Below, one piece after another: positions 49,984 to 58,213 of a stretch of 64,000 nt of DNA. This stretch comes from Bacillota bacterium (GTDB lineage: Bacteria; Bacillota; Clostridia; Tissierellales; Sedimentibacteraceae). Under the pieces are notes generated by a model, which saw nothing but the letters and a program-made list of their open reading frames with translations, made no database searches and was not told the origin of the DNA. The stretch is taken from contig JAEXUD010000005.1 in the NCBI GenBank assembly GCA_023453025.1, positions 1-64,000 on the forward strand. Direction: 5' to 3'. The position numbers and the translations under genes are program-made. The first letter of the stretch is position 1, and every line of letters begins with the position of its first letter.

Positions 49984-50617
49984 TTTTCCTCACTACCAGT
50001 TTATTTATTTTCTTTCCTTCGCTTACAAAGCGTTCTTCGTATTCTGTCATCACATTGTCAGAAGCATATGGACTGTTGTGCAAATCTCTTGTGAATATCA
50101 AGAATTCCCAGTTGTCCTCCTTAAATTGTTCAGCTGAATACTCAAACAAATCATTATTATCTGTCTTCATATGGATTTCTCCGTTGTCTGTAAGCACCAA
50201 TCTGTAAACATCTAAAAAGCCTTTATGTGTGAGTCTCCTCTTATAATGCGATGGTTTAGGCCACGGGTCTGAAAAGTTCAAATAAATTCTTTCTATTGAT
50301 TCCGGTTCAAAAACATCCTTTAATATGTCGCCATTTGAATACACTATAAAATAATTTTGAGGATCATTTTCAAATACTGATTTTGCACATCTATATGCAA
50401 CCTTTACGCTTTTTTCAAAACCAAAATAATTAACGTTTGGATTTTTAAGCGCTGTTTCTCTTATAAACTTGCCCTTCCCACATCCGAGTTCAACGTGTAT
50501 AGGGTTACTATTGCTAAATGCTTTGTTTAATTTATATCCTCTTTTTTCAGGCTCAGTAATTGCCTTTTCGCAATCCTTCAAATATTGGTACTGGCCGGGA
50601 ATATATCTTAATCTCAT
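49976..50617 (-). CDS. trmB: tRNA (guanine-N7-)-methyltransferase TrmB
   Basis: A 213-residue SAM-dependent enzyme that makes m7G46 in tRNA. The SAM loop HVELGCGKGKFIRETA lies near residue 43 and the conserved YLNFSDPWPKPSHYKRRL near 116; the C-terminal TEYEERFVSEGKKINKLV matches TrmB. ATG 50617 follows GGAGAAAA and gives the typical start MRLRYIPGQ; an upstream in-frame start 24 codons earlier has no ribosome site. It leads the run trmB-DUF1294-ybaK-rluA-HD. Confidence 0.93.
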   Translation of the reverse strand: MRLRYIPGQYQYLKDCEKAITEPEKRGYKLNKAFSNSNPIHVELGCGKGKFIRETALKNPNVNYFGFEKSVKVAYRCAKSVFENDPQNYFIVYSNGDILKDVFEPESIERIYLNFSDPWPKPSHYKRRLTHKGFLDVYRLVLTDNGEIHMKTDNNDLFEYSAEQFKEDNWEFLIFTRDLHNSPYASDNVMTEYEERFVSEGKKINKLVVRKNG

Positions 50618-50809
50618 AATTTTCTCCTTGGTATAATACCGTATGATTGCAGTCTTATAACATGCCCGATTATAATATTGATTTACCATACAACTGAATT
50701 CTACATTATTTTATAATAATTAACAATAATAATTTATATTATAAGTTATGTATTGCATAAGTTTAACAAACAAAGTACAATGTAACTAACTAACATAAAG
50801 AGGTGTATT

Positions 50810-51343
50810 ATGGGTTTTTTATTTAACATGACAGGTCCCGCATTGTATATCATTATATTTTGTGCAAAAATAATAGAGGTTTCTGTTTCAACTGTAAGAT
50901 TGGTTTTAATCAACAAGGGTGAAAGGGTAAAGGGTGCAATTTTAGGATTTATTGAAATAATGATATGGCTTATTGTAGTAAGCTCTGTTTTAAACAATAT
51001 CACAGAAGACCCTATAAAGGTCTTTGTGTATGCCATAGCCTTTGCATTAGGAAATTTTATCGGAGTAACTATAGAGTCAAAAATAGCAGTTGGTCTTGCA
51101 TCAATTCAAGCAGTTGTTAATGTAGAAACAGGAGTTATGTTGGCTGAAATTCTTAGAGAACAGAACTTCGGTGTCACGATAATAGATGGAAGAGGTAAGG
51201 ATGATAGTAAGAAAAGCCTTTTGTTTATTCAGTTAAAAAGGAAAAGAATCCCTGCCGCAGTAAAATTAATCAAACAGACTGCTCCAAATGCTTACATAAC
51301 TGTAAATGATATAAAGTCAATAGTTGGTGGTTATTTGAAATAA
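50810..51343 (+). CDS. DUF2179/DUF5698 membrane protein (YebE/UPF0316 type)
   Basis: A 177-residue protein with three N-terminal helices (about 8-25, 36-58 and 64-82) and a cytoplasmic DUF2179 domain (about 95-175: GVMLAEILREQNFGVTIIDGRG). The opening LYIIIFCAKIIEVSVSTVRLVLINKG is typical of UPF0316. The DUF2179 domain resembles ligand-binding ACT-like folds. Function unknown. It is divergent from trmB and ends at a strong terminator. Confidence 0.87.
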   Translation: MGFLFNMTGPALYIIIFCAKIIEVSVSTVRLVLINKGERVKGAILGFIEIMIWLIVVSSVLNNITEDPIKVFVYAIAFALGNFIGVTIESKIAVGLASIQAVVNVETGVMLAEILREQNFGVTIIDGRGKDDSKKSLLFIQLKRKRIPAAVKLIKQTAPNAYITVNDIKSIVGGYLK

Positions 51344-51369
51344 CAATATAAAATAGTACTTAAAAAATC

Positions 51370-51389
51370 AAAGGGCGAAACCGCCCTTT
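51370..51389. terminator. Terminator between the UPF0316 gene and lysC
   Basis: AAAGGGCG and CGCCCTTT pair around AAAC. T-rich sequence follows on the plus strand, and an A-run (T-run on the minus strand) on the other side, so it can serve both convergent genes. Confidence 0.85.
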
Positions 51390-51394
51390 CTTGT

Positions 51395-52717
51395 TTACTT
51401 TACAAATGCATTATATATAGCCCTTATGGCATTTTCAAAATCCTTGTCTTCAACGCCGACAATAATATTGATTTCACTTGAACCCTGATCAATCATTCGT
51501 ATATTAATATTGCTTTCTCCCAATGCTGTAAACAGCCTTGCTGAAATGCCGGGCTTGTACGCCATCTTGATACCAACTGTTGTTATCAGGCTTAAATTTT
51601 TAATCACCGATACTGATTCTGCATTACATTTCATTTTTATTTCTTCGGCAAGCTCATGTGTTATTTTTTCCACGCATTCTGACGGAAGTATTACTGAAAA
51701 GCTGTCAATGCCTGATGGTATATGGTCGATACTTAACCCCCTGTCTTCAAATACCTCCAAAGCCTTTTTAATAACACCGACTTCATTTGCCATATGCTCT
51801 TTGTGGATATAAAATACCGCGAAGTTCTTTCTTCCGGCAATGCCTGTAATTATACTGTCATTTCCGTTACTTTTAACCTTTTCTTCATCACTTACAATTA
51901 ATGTTCCGGGATTATCAGGCTCATTTGTGTTTCTTATATTAATAGGAATACCTGCTTGTCTGGCAGGGAATACAGCTTCCTCATGCAGTACAGAAGCTCC
52001 CATATAAGAAAGCTCCCTGAGCTCCTGGTATGTTATTTTCTTAATTTGTCTGGGATTATTTACAATTCTCGGGTCAGCCATCAAAAACCCTGATACGTCA
52101 GTCCAGTTTTCGTATATATCAGCTCCTGCAGCTGAGGCAATTATTGAGCCTGTTATATCAGAGCCCCCTCTTGAAAATGTCTTTATGCTTCCGTCAGGAT
52201 ATGATCCGTAAAATCCGGGAATTATTGCCTTATTGGATTTACTGAGTACTTCTGTCAATTTTTCGTTTGTTTTGGTTATGTTGATAGTTCCATCATAATT
52301 AAAAAATATAACATCTTTTGCATCAATAAAATCACACTTGAGATAGTCAGCCAATAACAATGCGCTAAGGTATTCTCCTCTGCTGACAATGTAATCTTCC
52401 TCGCATTTATCATCTAATTTTTGTTTTATTATTTTAAACTCATTTTCTAAATCTGTGTTCAAGTTTAGTTCTTCCCTGATTGTATTAAATCTGTCTTCAA
52501 TAATCTTAAAAATAGGTGTATATGGCACCGAAAATTTTATATGTGCATGAGTTAAATACAACAAATCCGTAATTTTGTTATCTTCCTTGAATCTCTTTCC
52601 CGGAGCAGAAACCACTACATATTTTCTTTCTTCATCACTTTTTATTATGTCATGCACTTTTTTAAACTGAGTTGAATCAGCCATTGAAGTACCGCCAAAT
52701 TTAGCAACCTTTAACAT
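51395..52717 (-). CDS. lysC: Aspartate kinase (lysine-operon copy)
   Basis: Phosphorylates aspartate in the first step of lysine, methionine and threonine synthesis. The 440-residue protein has the kinase start VAKFGGTSMADS, IPGFYGSYPDGSIKTFSRGGSDITG near residue 175, the DPRIVNNPRQIKKITYQE segment and two C-terminal ACT domains (about 300-440), the regulatory part. The length and sequence mark the monofunctional YclM/ThrD-like class. It is downstream of dapH, but a gap of 132 bases with a consensus promoter and palindrome gives it an additional, separate transcription start. Confidence 0.93.
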   Translation of the reverse strand: MLKVAKFGGTSMADSTQFKKVHDIIKSDEERKYVVVSAPGKRFKEDNKITDLLYLTHAHIKFSVPYTPIFKIIEDRFNTIREELNLNTDLENEFKIIKQKLDDKCEEDYIVSRGEYLSALLLADYLKCDFIDAKDVIFFNYDGTINITKTNEKLTEVLSKSNKAIIPGFYGSYPDGSIKTFSRGGSDITGSIIASAAGADIYENWTDVSGFLMADPRIVNNPRQIKKITYQELRELSYMGASVLHEEAVFPARQAGIPINIRNTNEPDNPGTLIVSDEEKVKSNGNDSIITGIAGRKNFAVFYIHKEHMANEVGVIKKALEVFEDRGLSIDHIPSGIDSFSVILPSECVEKITHELAEEIKMKCNAESVSVIKNLSLITTVGIKMAYKPGISARLFTALGESNINIRMIDQGSSEINIIVGVEDKDFENAIRAIYNAFVK

Positions 52718-52750
52718 TTGCCCCTCCTTTATTTACATAATAACTTAATT

Positions 52751-52791
52751 ACAATAACACAGTATTAAATGTATGTCAATACATTTAATAC
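52751..52791 (-). promoter_or_regulatory. Internal sigma-A promoter with overlapping palindrome before lysC
   Basis: On the minus strand TTGACA (52779-52774) and TATTGT (52756-52751) are 17 bases apart. A perfect 13-bp inverted repeat, GTATTAAATGTAT (52762-52774) and ATACATTTAATAC (52779-52791), overlaps the -35, so it may be an operator; it could also be a weak hairpin after dapH. Confidence 0.6.
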
Positions 52792-52849
52792 ATGTGTGTT
52801 TGATGTGCAAACAATATTAATCACATGTAGTTTTAAGAGCTTAAGTGCT

Positions 52850-53551
52850 TTACCCTCTTAAATCATCTAAAAGCTTAGTTTTTTCAATTGTTCGCTCATC
52901 CTTGTATTTAATTATTTTGGCGGGGCTGCCGGCAACTACTGCCATTTCAGGGACATCCTCAGTTACTACACTTCCGGCTGCAATCACTGCTCCTTTGCCA
53001 ACCTTTACACCTTCCAGTACTACTGCATTGGCTCCGATCAGCACATCATCCTCTACAATAACCGGTAATTTGCTTGGCGGCTCCAATACGCCTGCAATAA
53101 CTGCTCCTGCTCCCACATGGACGTTTTTCCCTATGGTTCCTCTTGCACCTACCACGGCATTCATATCAACCATGGTTTTTTCACCTATTACCGCACCTAT
53201 ATTTATAACCGCACCCATCATGATTACTGCGTCCTTGCCAATTGTGACCATATCTCTTATAACTGCACCGGGTTCAATACGGGCGTTTATTTCATTTGTA
53301 TTTAGAAGCGGAATCGCGGAATTCCTTCTGTCATATTCTAAGTGATAATTTATAATTTGTGGATTTTCTTCAAGAAGTTTTTTGGCATCAGCAAATTCTC
53401 CTATCAGTATTGCCATGTCCCCTGAACGAAAAACCTTCATATTGCAGCTTTCAATATTGTTTATATCTCCTGTTGCATAAAGCTTAACAGGTGTTGATTT
53501 TTTTGCTTCTTTTATAAATTTTGCTATTTCATATGGATCTTGTAAAAACAT
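52850..53551 (-). CDS. dapH: Tetrahydrodipicolinate N-acetyltransferase
   Basis: A 233-residue left-handed beta-helix acyltransferase that acetylates tetrahydrodipicolinate in the acetylase branch of lysine and diaminopimelate synthesis. The N-terminal domain (about 1-85) is followed by hexapeptide repeats ([60 protein letters not shown]) and the C-terminal [18 protein letters not shown]. The size and opening ([16 protein letters not shown]) match DapH of Firmicutes. It follows dapB by 20 bases. Confidence 0.92.
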   Translation of the reverse strand: MFLQDPYEIAKFIKEAKKSTPVKLYATGDINNIESCNMKVFRSGDMAILIGEFADAKKLLEENPQIINYHLEYDRRNSAIPLLNTNEINARIEPGAVIRDMVTIGKDAVIMMGAVINIGAVIGEKTMVDMNAVVGARGTIGKNVHVGAGAVIAGVLEPPSKLPVIVEDDVLIGANAVVLEGVKVGKGAVIAAGSVVTEDVPEMAVVAGSPAKIIKYKDERTIEKTKLLDDLRG

Positions 53552-53571
53552 ATTGCCTCCTTTAATTTTAA

Positions 53572-54279
53572 TTATGCTATATTAATAATTTTACTTAATT
53601 TTTTACCTTCTATTTCAAACATATCTTCTGTTGTATAAAATCCTGGTTTTTTATTTGCAAGCTTTAATGCAATATCCAATGCGCCTCTGGCAAATATTTT
53701 TTTTGAAAATGCAGTATGCTTGATTTCGATAATTTCATCAATTCCTGAAAAAATAATCTGATGCTCACCTGGTATTGTGCCTGCTCTAAGCGAATGCACT
53801 TCGACCTTATCTCTTCCGGTTACGTCTTTGATGTCTTCTGCCAATGTCTTTGCAGTCCCGCTTGGGGAATCAATTTTTTTACTATGATGTCTTTCTATTA
53901 TATCTATGTCAAAGCTGCATAACTCATCCGATATTAATTTTAACATTTTTCTTACAATGTTAATTCCTGTTGAAGTATTTGACGAAAGAAGAACCGGAAT
54001 CTCTTTTCCTGCTTCAAAGATCTTATTTTTTTGCTCTTCATTATATCCTGTTGTACATATTAGCAAAGCTGAATTCTTTTTAATTGCATATTCTATTAGA
54101 AAATCTAAGTTTGTTGGATGGGAAAAATCTATTATTACATCTACATCATTTATTTCTTCACCTAATTGTCCGTTTCTAGGAGACAAGAAACCTGACAAAG
54201 ACATGTTATTATAAGTGATCACTTCTTGCTCAACAACTTTACCCATAACTCCATGACCGCATATTGAAATATTTATCAT
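53572..54279 (-). CDS. dapB: 4-hydroxy-tetrahydrodipicolinate reductase
   Basis: A 235-residue reductase. [17 protein letters not shown] gives the nucleotide-binding loop, [20 protein letters not shown] the next strand-helix, and the catalytic motif is [19 protein letters not shown] near residue 135 (His-His...Lys). It is a little shorter than E. coli DapB (273) but typical of clostridia. ATG 54279 gives the standard start [10 protein letters not shown]; an earlier TTG-like start six codons upstream is less likely. It begins 11 bases after dapA. Confidence 0.92.
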   Translation of the reverse strand: MINISICGHGVMGKVVEQEVITYNNMSLSGFLSPRNGQLGEEINDVDVIIDFSHPTNLDFLIEYAIKKNSALLICTTGYNEEQKNKIFEAGKEIPVLLSSNTSTGINIVRKMLKLISDELCSFDIDIIERHHSKKIDSPSGTAKTLAEDIKDVTGRDKVEVHSLRAGTIPGEHQIIFSGIDEIIEIKHTAFSKKIFARGALDIALKLANKKPGFYTTEDMFEIEGKKLSKIINIA

Positions 54280-54290
54280 AATCCTACCCC

Positions 54291-55172
54291 CTAGCATGAA
54301 ATGCCAACACTGTGCATTTCATCAATTAATTTTTCTTTGTTAATATGAGACATAGGATACAGCGGTTCTCTTACTTGAGAACTGCACAAGTTCATTAATC
54401 CCATGGCTTCCTTAACAGGTATTGGATTTGTTTCAATAAATAATGCATTTATAAGTCCATTCAACCTAAGCTGTGCTTCCCTAGCTTCTTCTATGTTTCC
54501 GTTTTTATAATCATCTACCATCTTTTTAGTTTCTGCAGGTAAAATATTGGCAACAACTGATATCACTCCATGCCCACCTAGTGACATCAATGGTATAACC
54601 ATATCATCATTACCTGAATAAACAAAGAAGCTTCTTGGACATAATCTGATAATTTCAGCAACCTGGCTTATATTTCCGCTGGCTTCCTTAATCCCCACAA
54701 TATTTTCAATTTTAGACAATTCTAACACTGTACTTGGTTCGATATTCATTCCCGTTCTACCTGGTACACTGTACACAATAATAGGTAATGATGTGCATTC
54801 TGCAATCAATTTATAGTGATTAATTAGTCCTCTTTGAGTTGTTTTGTTGTAATATGGAGTTACTATTAACAATCCATCAGCTCCTGCTTCTTCACAGAAT
54901 TTTGCTTTTTTTATTGCTGAAGATGTGCAGTTGCTTCCTGCTCCTGCTATTACAGGTATTCTATTATTCACTCTTCCAATTACAAATTTTACAACTGTAT
55001 GGTATTCGTCATCAGATAATGTTGATGCTTCACCTGTTGTTCCGGCAACTATAATTGATCCAGATTGTTCAACATGCATATCAACTAATTTCCCTAAAGT
55101 TTTGAAGTCTACTTCTCCATTGCTAAATGGTGTCACGAGTGCCACTCCACAGCCTCTTACTAAATCGTTCAT
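54291..55172 (-). CDS. dapA: 4-hydroxy-tetrahydrodipicolinate synthase (lysine-operon copy)
   Basis: Condenses pyruvate and aspartate semialdehyde. The 293-residue TIM-barrel lyase has AGTTGEASTLSDDE (the Thr-Thr pair), VTPYYNKTTQ, IIVYSVPGRTGMNI with Tyr and Arg for the carboxylate, and the Schiff-base Lys in IVGIKEASGN near residue 161. The start follows AAAGGAGAAAAAGAA. It is the first gene of dapA-dapB-dapH-lysC and lies directly after a lysine riboswitch and its terminator, so lysine shuts it off. Confidence 0.95.
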   Translation of the reverse strand: MNDLVRGCGVALVTPFSNGEVDFKTLGKLVDMHVEQSGSIIVAGTTGEASTLSDDEYHTVVKFVIGRVNNRIPVIAGAGSNCTSSAIKKAKFCEEAGADGLLIVTPYYNKTTQRGLINHYKLIAECTSLPIIVYSVPGRTGMNIEPSTVLELSKIENIVGIKEASGNISQVAEIIRLCPRSFFVYSGNDDMVIPLMSLGGHGVISVVANILPAETKKMVDDYKNGNIEEAREAQLRLNGLINALFIETNPIPVKEAMGLMNLCSSQVREPLYPMSHINKEKLIDEMHSVGISC

Positions 55173-55301
55173 TTCTTTTTCTCCTTAAAAAATTATTTTT
55201 TATAAATAATTTTCATGTCGCTTTTATTAATCTTTATTATATGTACCTTTGGATTTTTTGACCATCTAGAGAAGTTTGAATCCAAGCCATTATTAGATAA
55301 T

Positions 55302-55340
55302 AAAAAAGCGACATAAGAGCAAAAGGGCTCTCAGACGCTT
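55302..55340 (-). terminator. Riboswitch-controlled terminator before dapA
   Basis: On the minus strand AGCG..GAGAGC and GCTCT..CGCT pair with an internal mismatch loop, followed by TTTTTTA. It lies between the lysine aptamer and the dapA start (130 bases), as expected for a lysine-induced attenuator. Confidence 0.82.
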
Positions 55341-55368
55341 ACAAAAAACACCGAACCTTCTGCCCAGC

Positions 55369-55516
55369 ATATTACAGCGCTTTTTTATAGAATTGGGAAT
55401 GCATCCTATAAAAACAGTATTACATCTCTTAAATGTAAGCCCAGGGAAAAACCCTTCGGCGAATCACCCTTTCAAAGCATAGCTTTTACTCTTGATCATC
55501 GCAACCTCTGTAATAT
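55369..55516 (-). ncRNA. Lysine riboswitch (L box)
   Basis: Read on the minus strand the leader has the conserved L-box elements in order: AGAGGTTGCGATGATCAAG followed by AGTA, then GAAAGGGTGATTCGCCGAAG, CTGGGCTTACA, a long arm ending GGATGCATTCCC, and GCGCTGTAATATGCTGGGC. The closing P1 helix is ATATTACAG (55516-55508) with CTGTAATAT (55377-55369), a 9-bp perfect match. It precedes dapA and is followed by a terminator, so lysine binding should stop transcription of the lysine operon. Confidence 0.92.
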
Positions 55517-55542
55517 ACCCACGAAAATATTTAATTTTCCCT

Positions 55543-55571
55543 ATTATATTTCCTATTACTCATATTGTCAA
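55543..55571 (-). promoter_or_regulatory. Consensus sigma-A promoter of the dap operon
   Basis: On the minus strand TTGACA (55571-55566) and TATAAT (55548-55543) are exactly 17 bases apart. Transcription would start near 55536, about 20 bases before the riboswitch aptamer. Both hexamers are perfect. Confidence 0.92.
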
Positions 55572-55580
55572 TATAAAATT

Positions 55581-56081
55581 TCATTTATTTTTATGCACAG
55601 CGACAATTTCACCATAAATCATCACATGATAATCATTATTTTTATAGCTTAAATCATGTATTTGTTCACTTACCAGCTCTGAATCTATTGCCTGCTTATA
55701 CGTTATCTTACATTCATAGCTCAAGCATCCTTTTATGTGGGGAACCTTAACTTTTTCGCCTTCAACCAAATTAAATCCACACATTTCAATCTTATTTACA
55801 TCTCTTCCTGATTTTGTTCCGCAGATTTTAAAAGCTTCTTTAAAATCATCTGATTCAGGTATACTAACAACAAATTCATCAGTTTTTCTCAATAATTCGT
55901 AGGAATATCTGGAATGTCTAACCGTAATCACTAAAGATGGCTTTTTCCACATGTATCCCATGTAGCCCCATCCGATTTGCATGGCATTAACATTATCATC
56001 ATTTTTAGTGATTAATAATGCCTTGCTTTTACTTAAATTGTTTAAAAAAGCATTTGAATCTTCAAAATAATTTACTTCCAT
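55581..56081 (-). CDS. Flavin reductase family protein (FMN-binding split barrel)
   Basis: A 166-residue protein of the flavin reductase/FlRed group. LLITKNDDNVNAMQIGWGYMG and KPSLVITVRHSRYSYELL near residue 45-65 are the FMN-binding parts, followed by DEFVVSIPE and FKICGTKSGRDVNKIE. Such clostridial proteins bind FMN and may reduce flavins or act in unknown redox steps. ATG 56081 follows GGAGGTAGT; a frame extending 12 codons upstream has no site. It is separated from the flavoprotein cluster upstream by a palindromic element, so cotranscription is uncertain. Confidence 0.85.
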   Translation of the reverse strand: MEVNYFEDSNAFLNNLSKSKALLITKNDDNVNAMQIGWGYMGYMWKKPSLVITVRHSRYSYELLRKTDEFVVSIPESDDFKEAFKICGTKSGRDVNKIEMCGFNLVEGEKVKVPHIKGCLSYECKITYKQAIDSELVSEQIHDLSYKNNDYHVMIYGEIVAVHKNK

Positions 56082-56111
56082 ACTACCTCCATTAAACCAA
56101 TATATAAACAA

Positions 56112-56300
56112 TGGCATCTTTATGATGCCTCAGATTGATGACAAAGTCATCAAGATGGCAGGTTGTTGAAAAAGTTCATCCTGCAAGGCACCGGAAGGCA
56201 GGCAACCGGAGCGTATTCAAACATACGTGAGGATGGACTGCCTGAACGGTAACGCAGCAGGTGGGCTTTTTCAGCAGCCTGTGGCATCTTTATGATGCCT
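56112..56300. repeat. Palindromic element between 19-bp direct repeats
   Basis: TGGCATCTTTATGATGCCT occurs at 56112-56130 and again at 56282-56300, exactly. Between them lie a small perfect hairpin (56135-56153, TTGATGAC/GTCATCAA) and a longer inverted repeat: CAGGTTGTTGAAAAAG... (56159-56184) against ...CTTTTTCAGCAGCCTG (56257-56281), imperfect but extensive. The inner part is GC-rich and contains CGTATTCAAACATACG. The layout suggests a non-autonomous mobile or REP-like element flanked by a duplicated site. It contains no gene. Confidence 0.65.
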
Positions 56301-56305
56301 TTGTA

Positions 56306-56803
56306 TTATAATCTTTTTATTGAAATTACATCTTCATAATACTTCTTGTCAAAAGAAATTTTAATTAACATAGTTAAATCATAAGATTTTGAATTGTTTA
56401 CATTAATAACCTTTCCTTGACAAACTTCTTTTCCCAATCTGTCAACCAATGTAACCATTTCATTAACTTTAGGCAATGGCAAATATTCATAAGGTATTGT
56501 AATCAATGCTTCATATTCGCTGTAATTTAAGTTCATGAGATGTATTGCTATGCCTGGACATTTAGCTACACATATGCCACAACCTATACACTTGCTTAAA
56601 TCAATTGTTGGTAGATTTGTTATAGGATTGCCCACATGAATAGCACCTTTAGGACATGATGTTTCGCACGGATTACATGGAATTTGTTCAACACACTCTA
56701 TTACAGCAATATTTCCTAACTTATAATCTTCATCCCTAGGAAAGCCAGGGGAATTCCTTAATTCATCAATTGAAGGAGCGCCAAATTTTTTTAAGCATGA
56801 CAT
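56306..56803 (-). CDS. 4Fe-4S protein of a flavoprotein dehydrogenase cluster
   Basis: A 165-residue protein with a cysteine-rich first motif IPCNPCETSCPKGAI near residue 41 and a canonical CIGCGICVAKCPG near 72, predicting two 4Fe-4S clusters. A C-terminal beta-rich domain (about 100-165: PKVNEMVTLVDRLGKEVCQGK) has no name that I know. The ATG overlaps the end of the HcnB-like flavoprotein gene by 13 bases. In this setting it is likely to take electrons from the flavoprotein and pass them to ferredoxin or another acceptor. Not every D-hydroxyproline dehydrogenase cluster has this subunit. Confidence 0.82.
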   Translation of the reverse strand: MSCLKKFGAPSIDELRNSPGFPRDEDYKLGNIAVIECVEQIPCNPCETSCPKGAIHVGNPITNLPTIDLSKCIGCGICVAKCPGIAIHLMNLNYSEYEALITIPYEYLPLPKVNEMVTLVDRLGKEVCQGKVINVNNSKSYDLTMLIKISFDKKYYEDVISIKRL

Positions 56804-57906
56804 GATATCAACTCCTTCCCTTTTTCCAAGATTTGATCCTTGGCAACTCTTCTTTTTTCACCAAATTGACCGCATCTTAATGAATCAAGCTTATTCCATA
56901 TTTCCTTTATTCTTTCATTTGCCTTCTCTTCATCAACTAACCCCATATCATAAGCTACGCTTATTCCTGCAAGTCTTCCTTCCTCCATTGCTGTGCTTGC
57001 TTCTTCAATACCTGCAACATCTCCTGCTATATATATTCCATCAACTGTAGTCCTCATATATCTGTCATGTACAGGAACATATCCTCCCATGCTTCCTATA
57101 AAAGTAAACTCACAGCCTGCAAGCCATACAAGTTCTATCATTGGAGTAAGACCAACAGCCAGGCATATTGTATCCACCTCAAATGTTTTTTCTGAGCCTG
57201 ATATTTCCTGCCAATTGCCGTCAAGCTCTACTAATTCAACACGCTCAACTCTATCAGAGCCATATGCCTTCTTAATAGTATGACTTGTATAAAATGGAAC
57301 GCCTGCTCTGGCTACTTTTGCTGTATGTACCCCATATCCTCCTAGACTAGGTGCAGCTTCAACAATTGCAACAACCTCAGCACCAGCCTGCATTAATTGA
57401 TAGGATACTATCACTCCAACATTTCCTGAACCAAGCATCAATACTTTTTGACCAGGTAACACTCTGTTTAAATTAATCATAGTTTGAGCTGCACCGGCAC
57501 CCATTACACCAGGTAACTCCCAGCCTTCAAATTGAACAGAATTTTCGTATGCACCCGTTGCAACAATAATATTTTTTGCTTGAATTTCTCTCGATTTAGC
57601 TTTATTTTCATTAATCCAAATTTTCTTATCCTTCGTAAGACCACATACCTCTGTGTTCAACAACACGTCTATATCAAGGCTTTTAGTATCATTTAACAAT
57701 TCTGTTCCAATATTAATGCCTCTTGTGCCTGCCTTATGTTCTCTTGAACCGAAAAATTTGTGTATTTGTTTAAATAGCTGCCCTCCAGGTTTGTTATTTT
57801 CATCTATTAACAAAACCTTTGCTCCGGCTTTGGATGCTTCAATTGATGCTGCAAGGCCGGCAGGTCCAGCTCCTATAATAACAACGTCATAGTTATTCTT
57901 TTCCAT
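56791..57906 (-). CDS. FAD/NAD(P)-dependent oxidoreductase, HcnB/D-Hyp dehydrogenase alpha-like
   Basis: A 371-residue flavoprotein with an FAD loop DVVIIGAGPAGLAASIEASK at the N-terminus, PGGQLFKQIHKFFGS near 38, the second dinucleotide loop VLMLGSGNVGVIVSYQLM near 158 and the C-terminal FAD motif GIYIAGDVAGIEEASTAMEEG. This is the alpha-subunit type of hydrogen cyanide synthase, opine oxidases and D-hydroxyproline dehydrogenase. The ATG at 57906 is favoured over one seven codons earlier because it limits the overlap with the [2Fe-2S] gene to 14 bases. It should pair with the DAO-like protein and the small [2Fe-2S] protein of this operon. Confidence 0.85.
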   Translation of the reverse strand: MEKNNYDVVIIGAGPAGLAASIEASKAGAKVLLIDENNKPGGQLFKQIHKFFGSREHKAGTRGINIGTELLNDTKSLDIDVLLNTEVCGLTKDKKIWINENKAKSREIQAKNIIVATGAYENSVQFEGWELPGVMGAGAAQTMINLNRVLPGQKVLMLGSGNVGVIVSYQLMQAGAEVVAIVEAAPSLGGYGVHTAKVARAGVPFYTSHTIKKAYGSDRVERVELVELDGNWQEISGSEKTFEVDTICLAVGLTPMIELVWLAGCEFTFIGSMGGYVPVHDRYMRTTVDGIYIAGDVAGIEEASTAMEEGRLAGISVAYDMGLVDEEKANERIKEIWNKLDSLRCGQFGEKRRVAKDQILEKGKELISCHA

Positions 57907-58213
57907 TTTCCCACTCGCCTCTTCCATATTGTGTCTCTACCTTCATTCCATCTCTAACTTCAGTAATACATGTTCTTACGTTAGGTATACCGTCTACTAT
58001 CATTACACAGTCAGTGCACCTGCCTATACCGCAATAAATCCCTCTTGGTTTATTATGTTTTTCTGTATGTCTGAATTTATGAACTCCGTTAGCAATTAAT
58101 GCAGCTGCAATCATTTCACCCTTGTATGCTGTTATTTCCTTACCATCAAATGTAATAGTGACGGTATCCTCTCTATTGTCATTCCCTAAAATTGGATGTT
58201 CTTTAATTCTCAT
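57893..58213 (-). CDS. [2Fe-2S] subunit, HcnA/D-Hyp dehydrogenase gamma-like
   Basis: A 106-residue ferredoxin-like protein with a single [2Fe-2S] site: YCGIGRCTDCVMIVDG near residue 62 and a last Cys in NVRTCITEV, the C-x4-C-x2-C...C spacing of the N-terminal domain of sarcosine-oxidase alpha and of HcnA. The preceding ITFDGKEITAYKGEMIAAALIANG is the usual fold start. It overlaps the DapA-like gene by 11 bases on one side and the HcnB-like gene on the other, which ties all three to one operon. Confidence 0.87.
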   Translation of the reverse strand: MRIKEHPILGNDNREDTVTITFDGKEITAYKGEMIAAALIANGVHKFRHTEKHNKPRGIYCGIGRCTDCVMIVDGIPNVRTCITEVRDGMKVETQYGRGEWENGKE

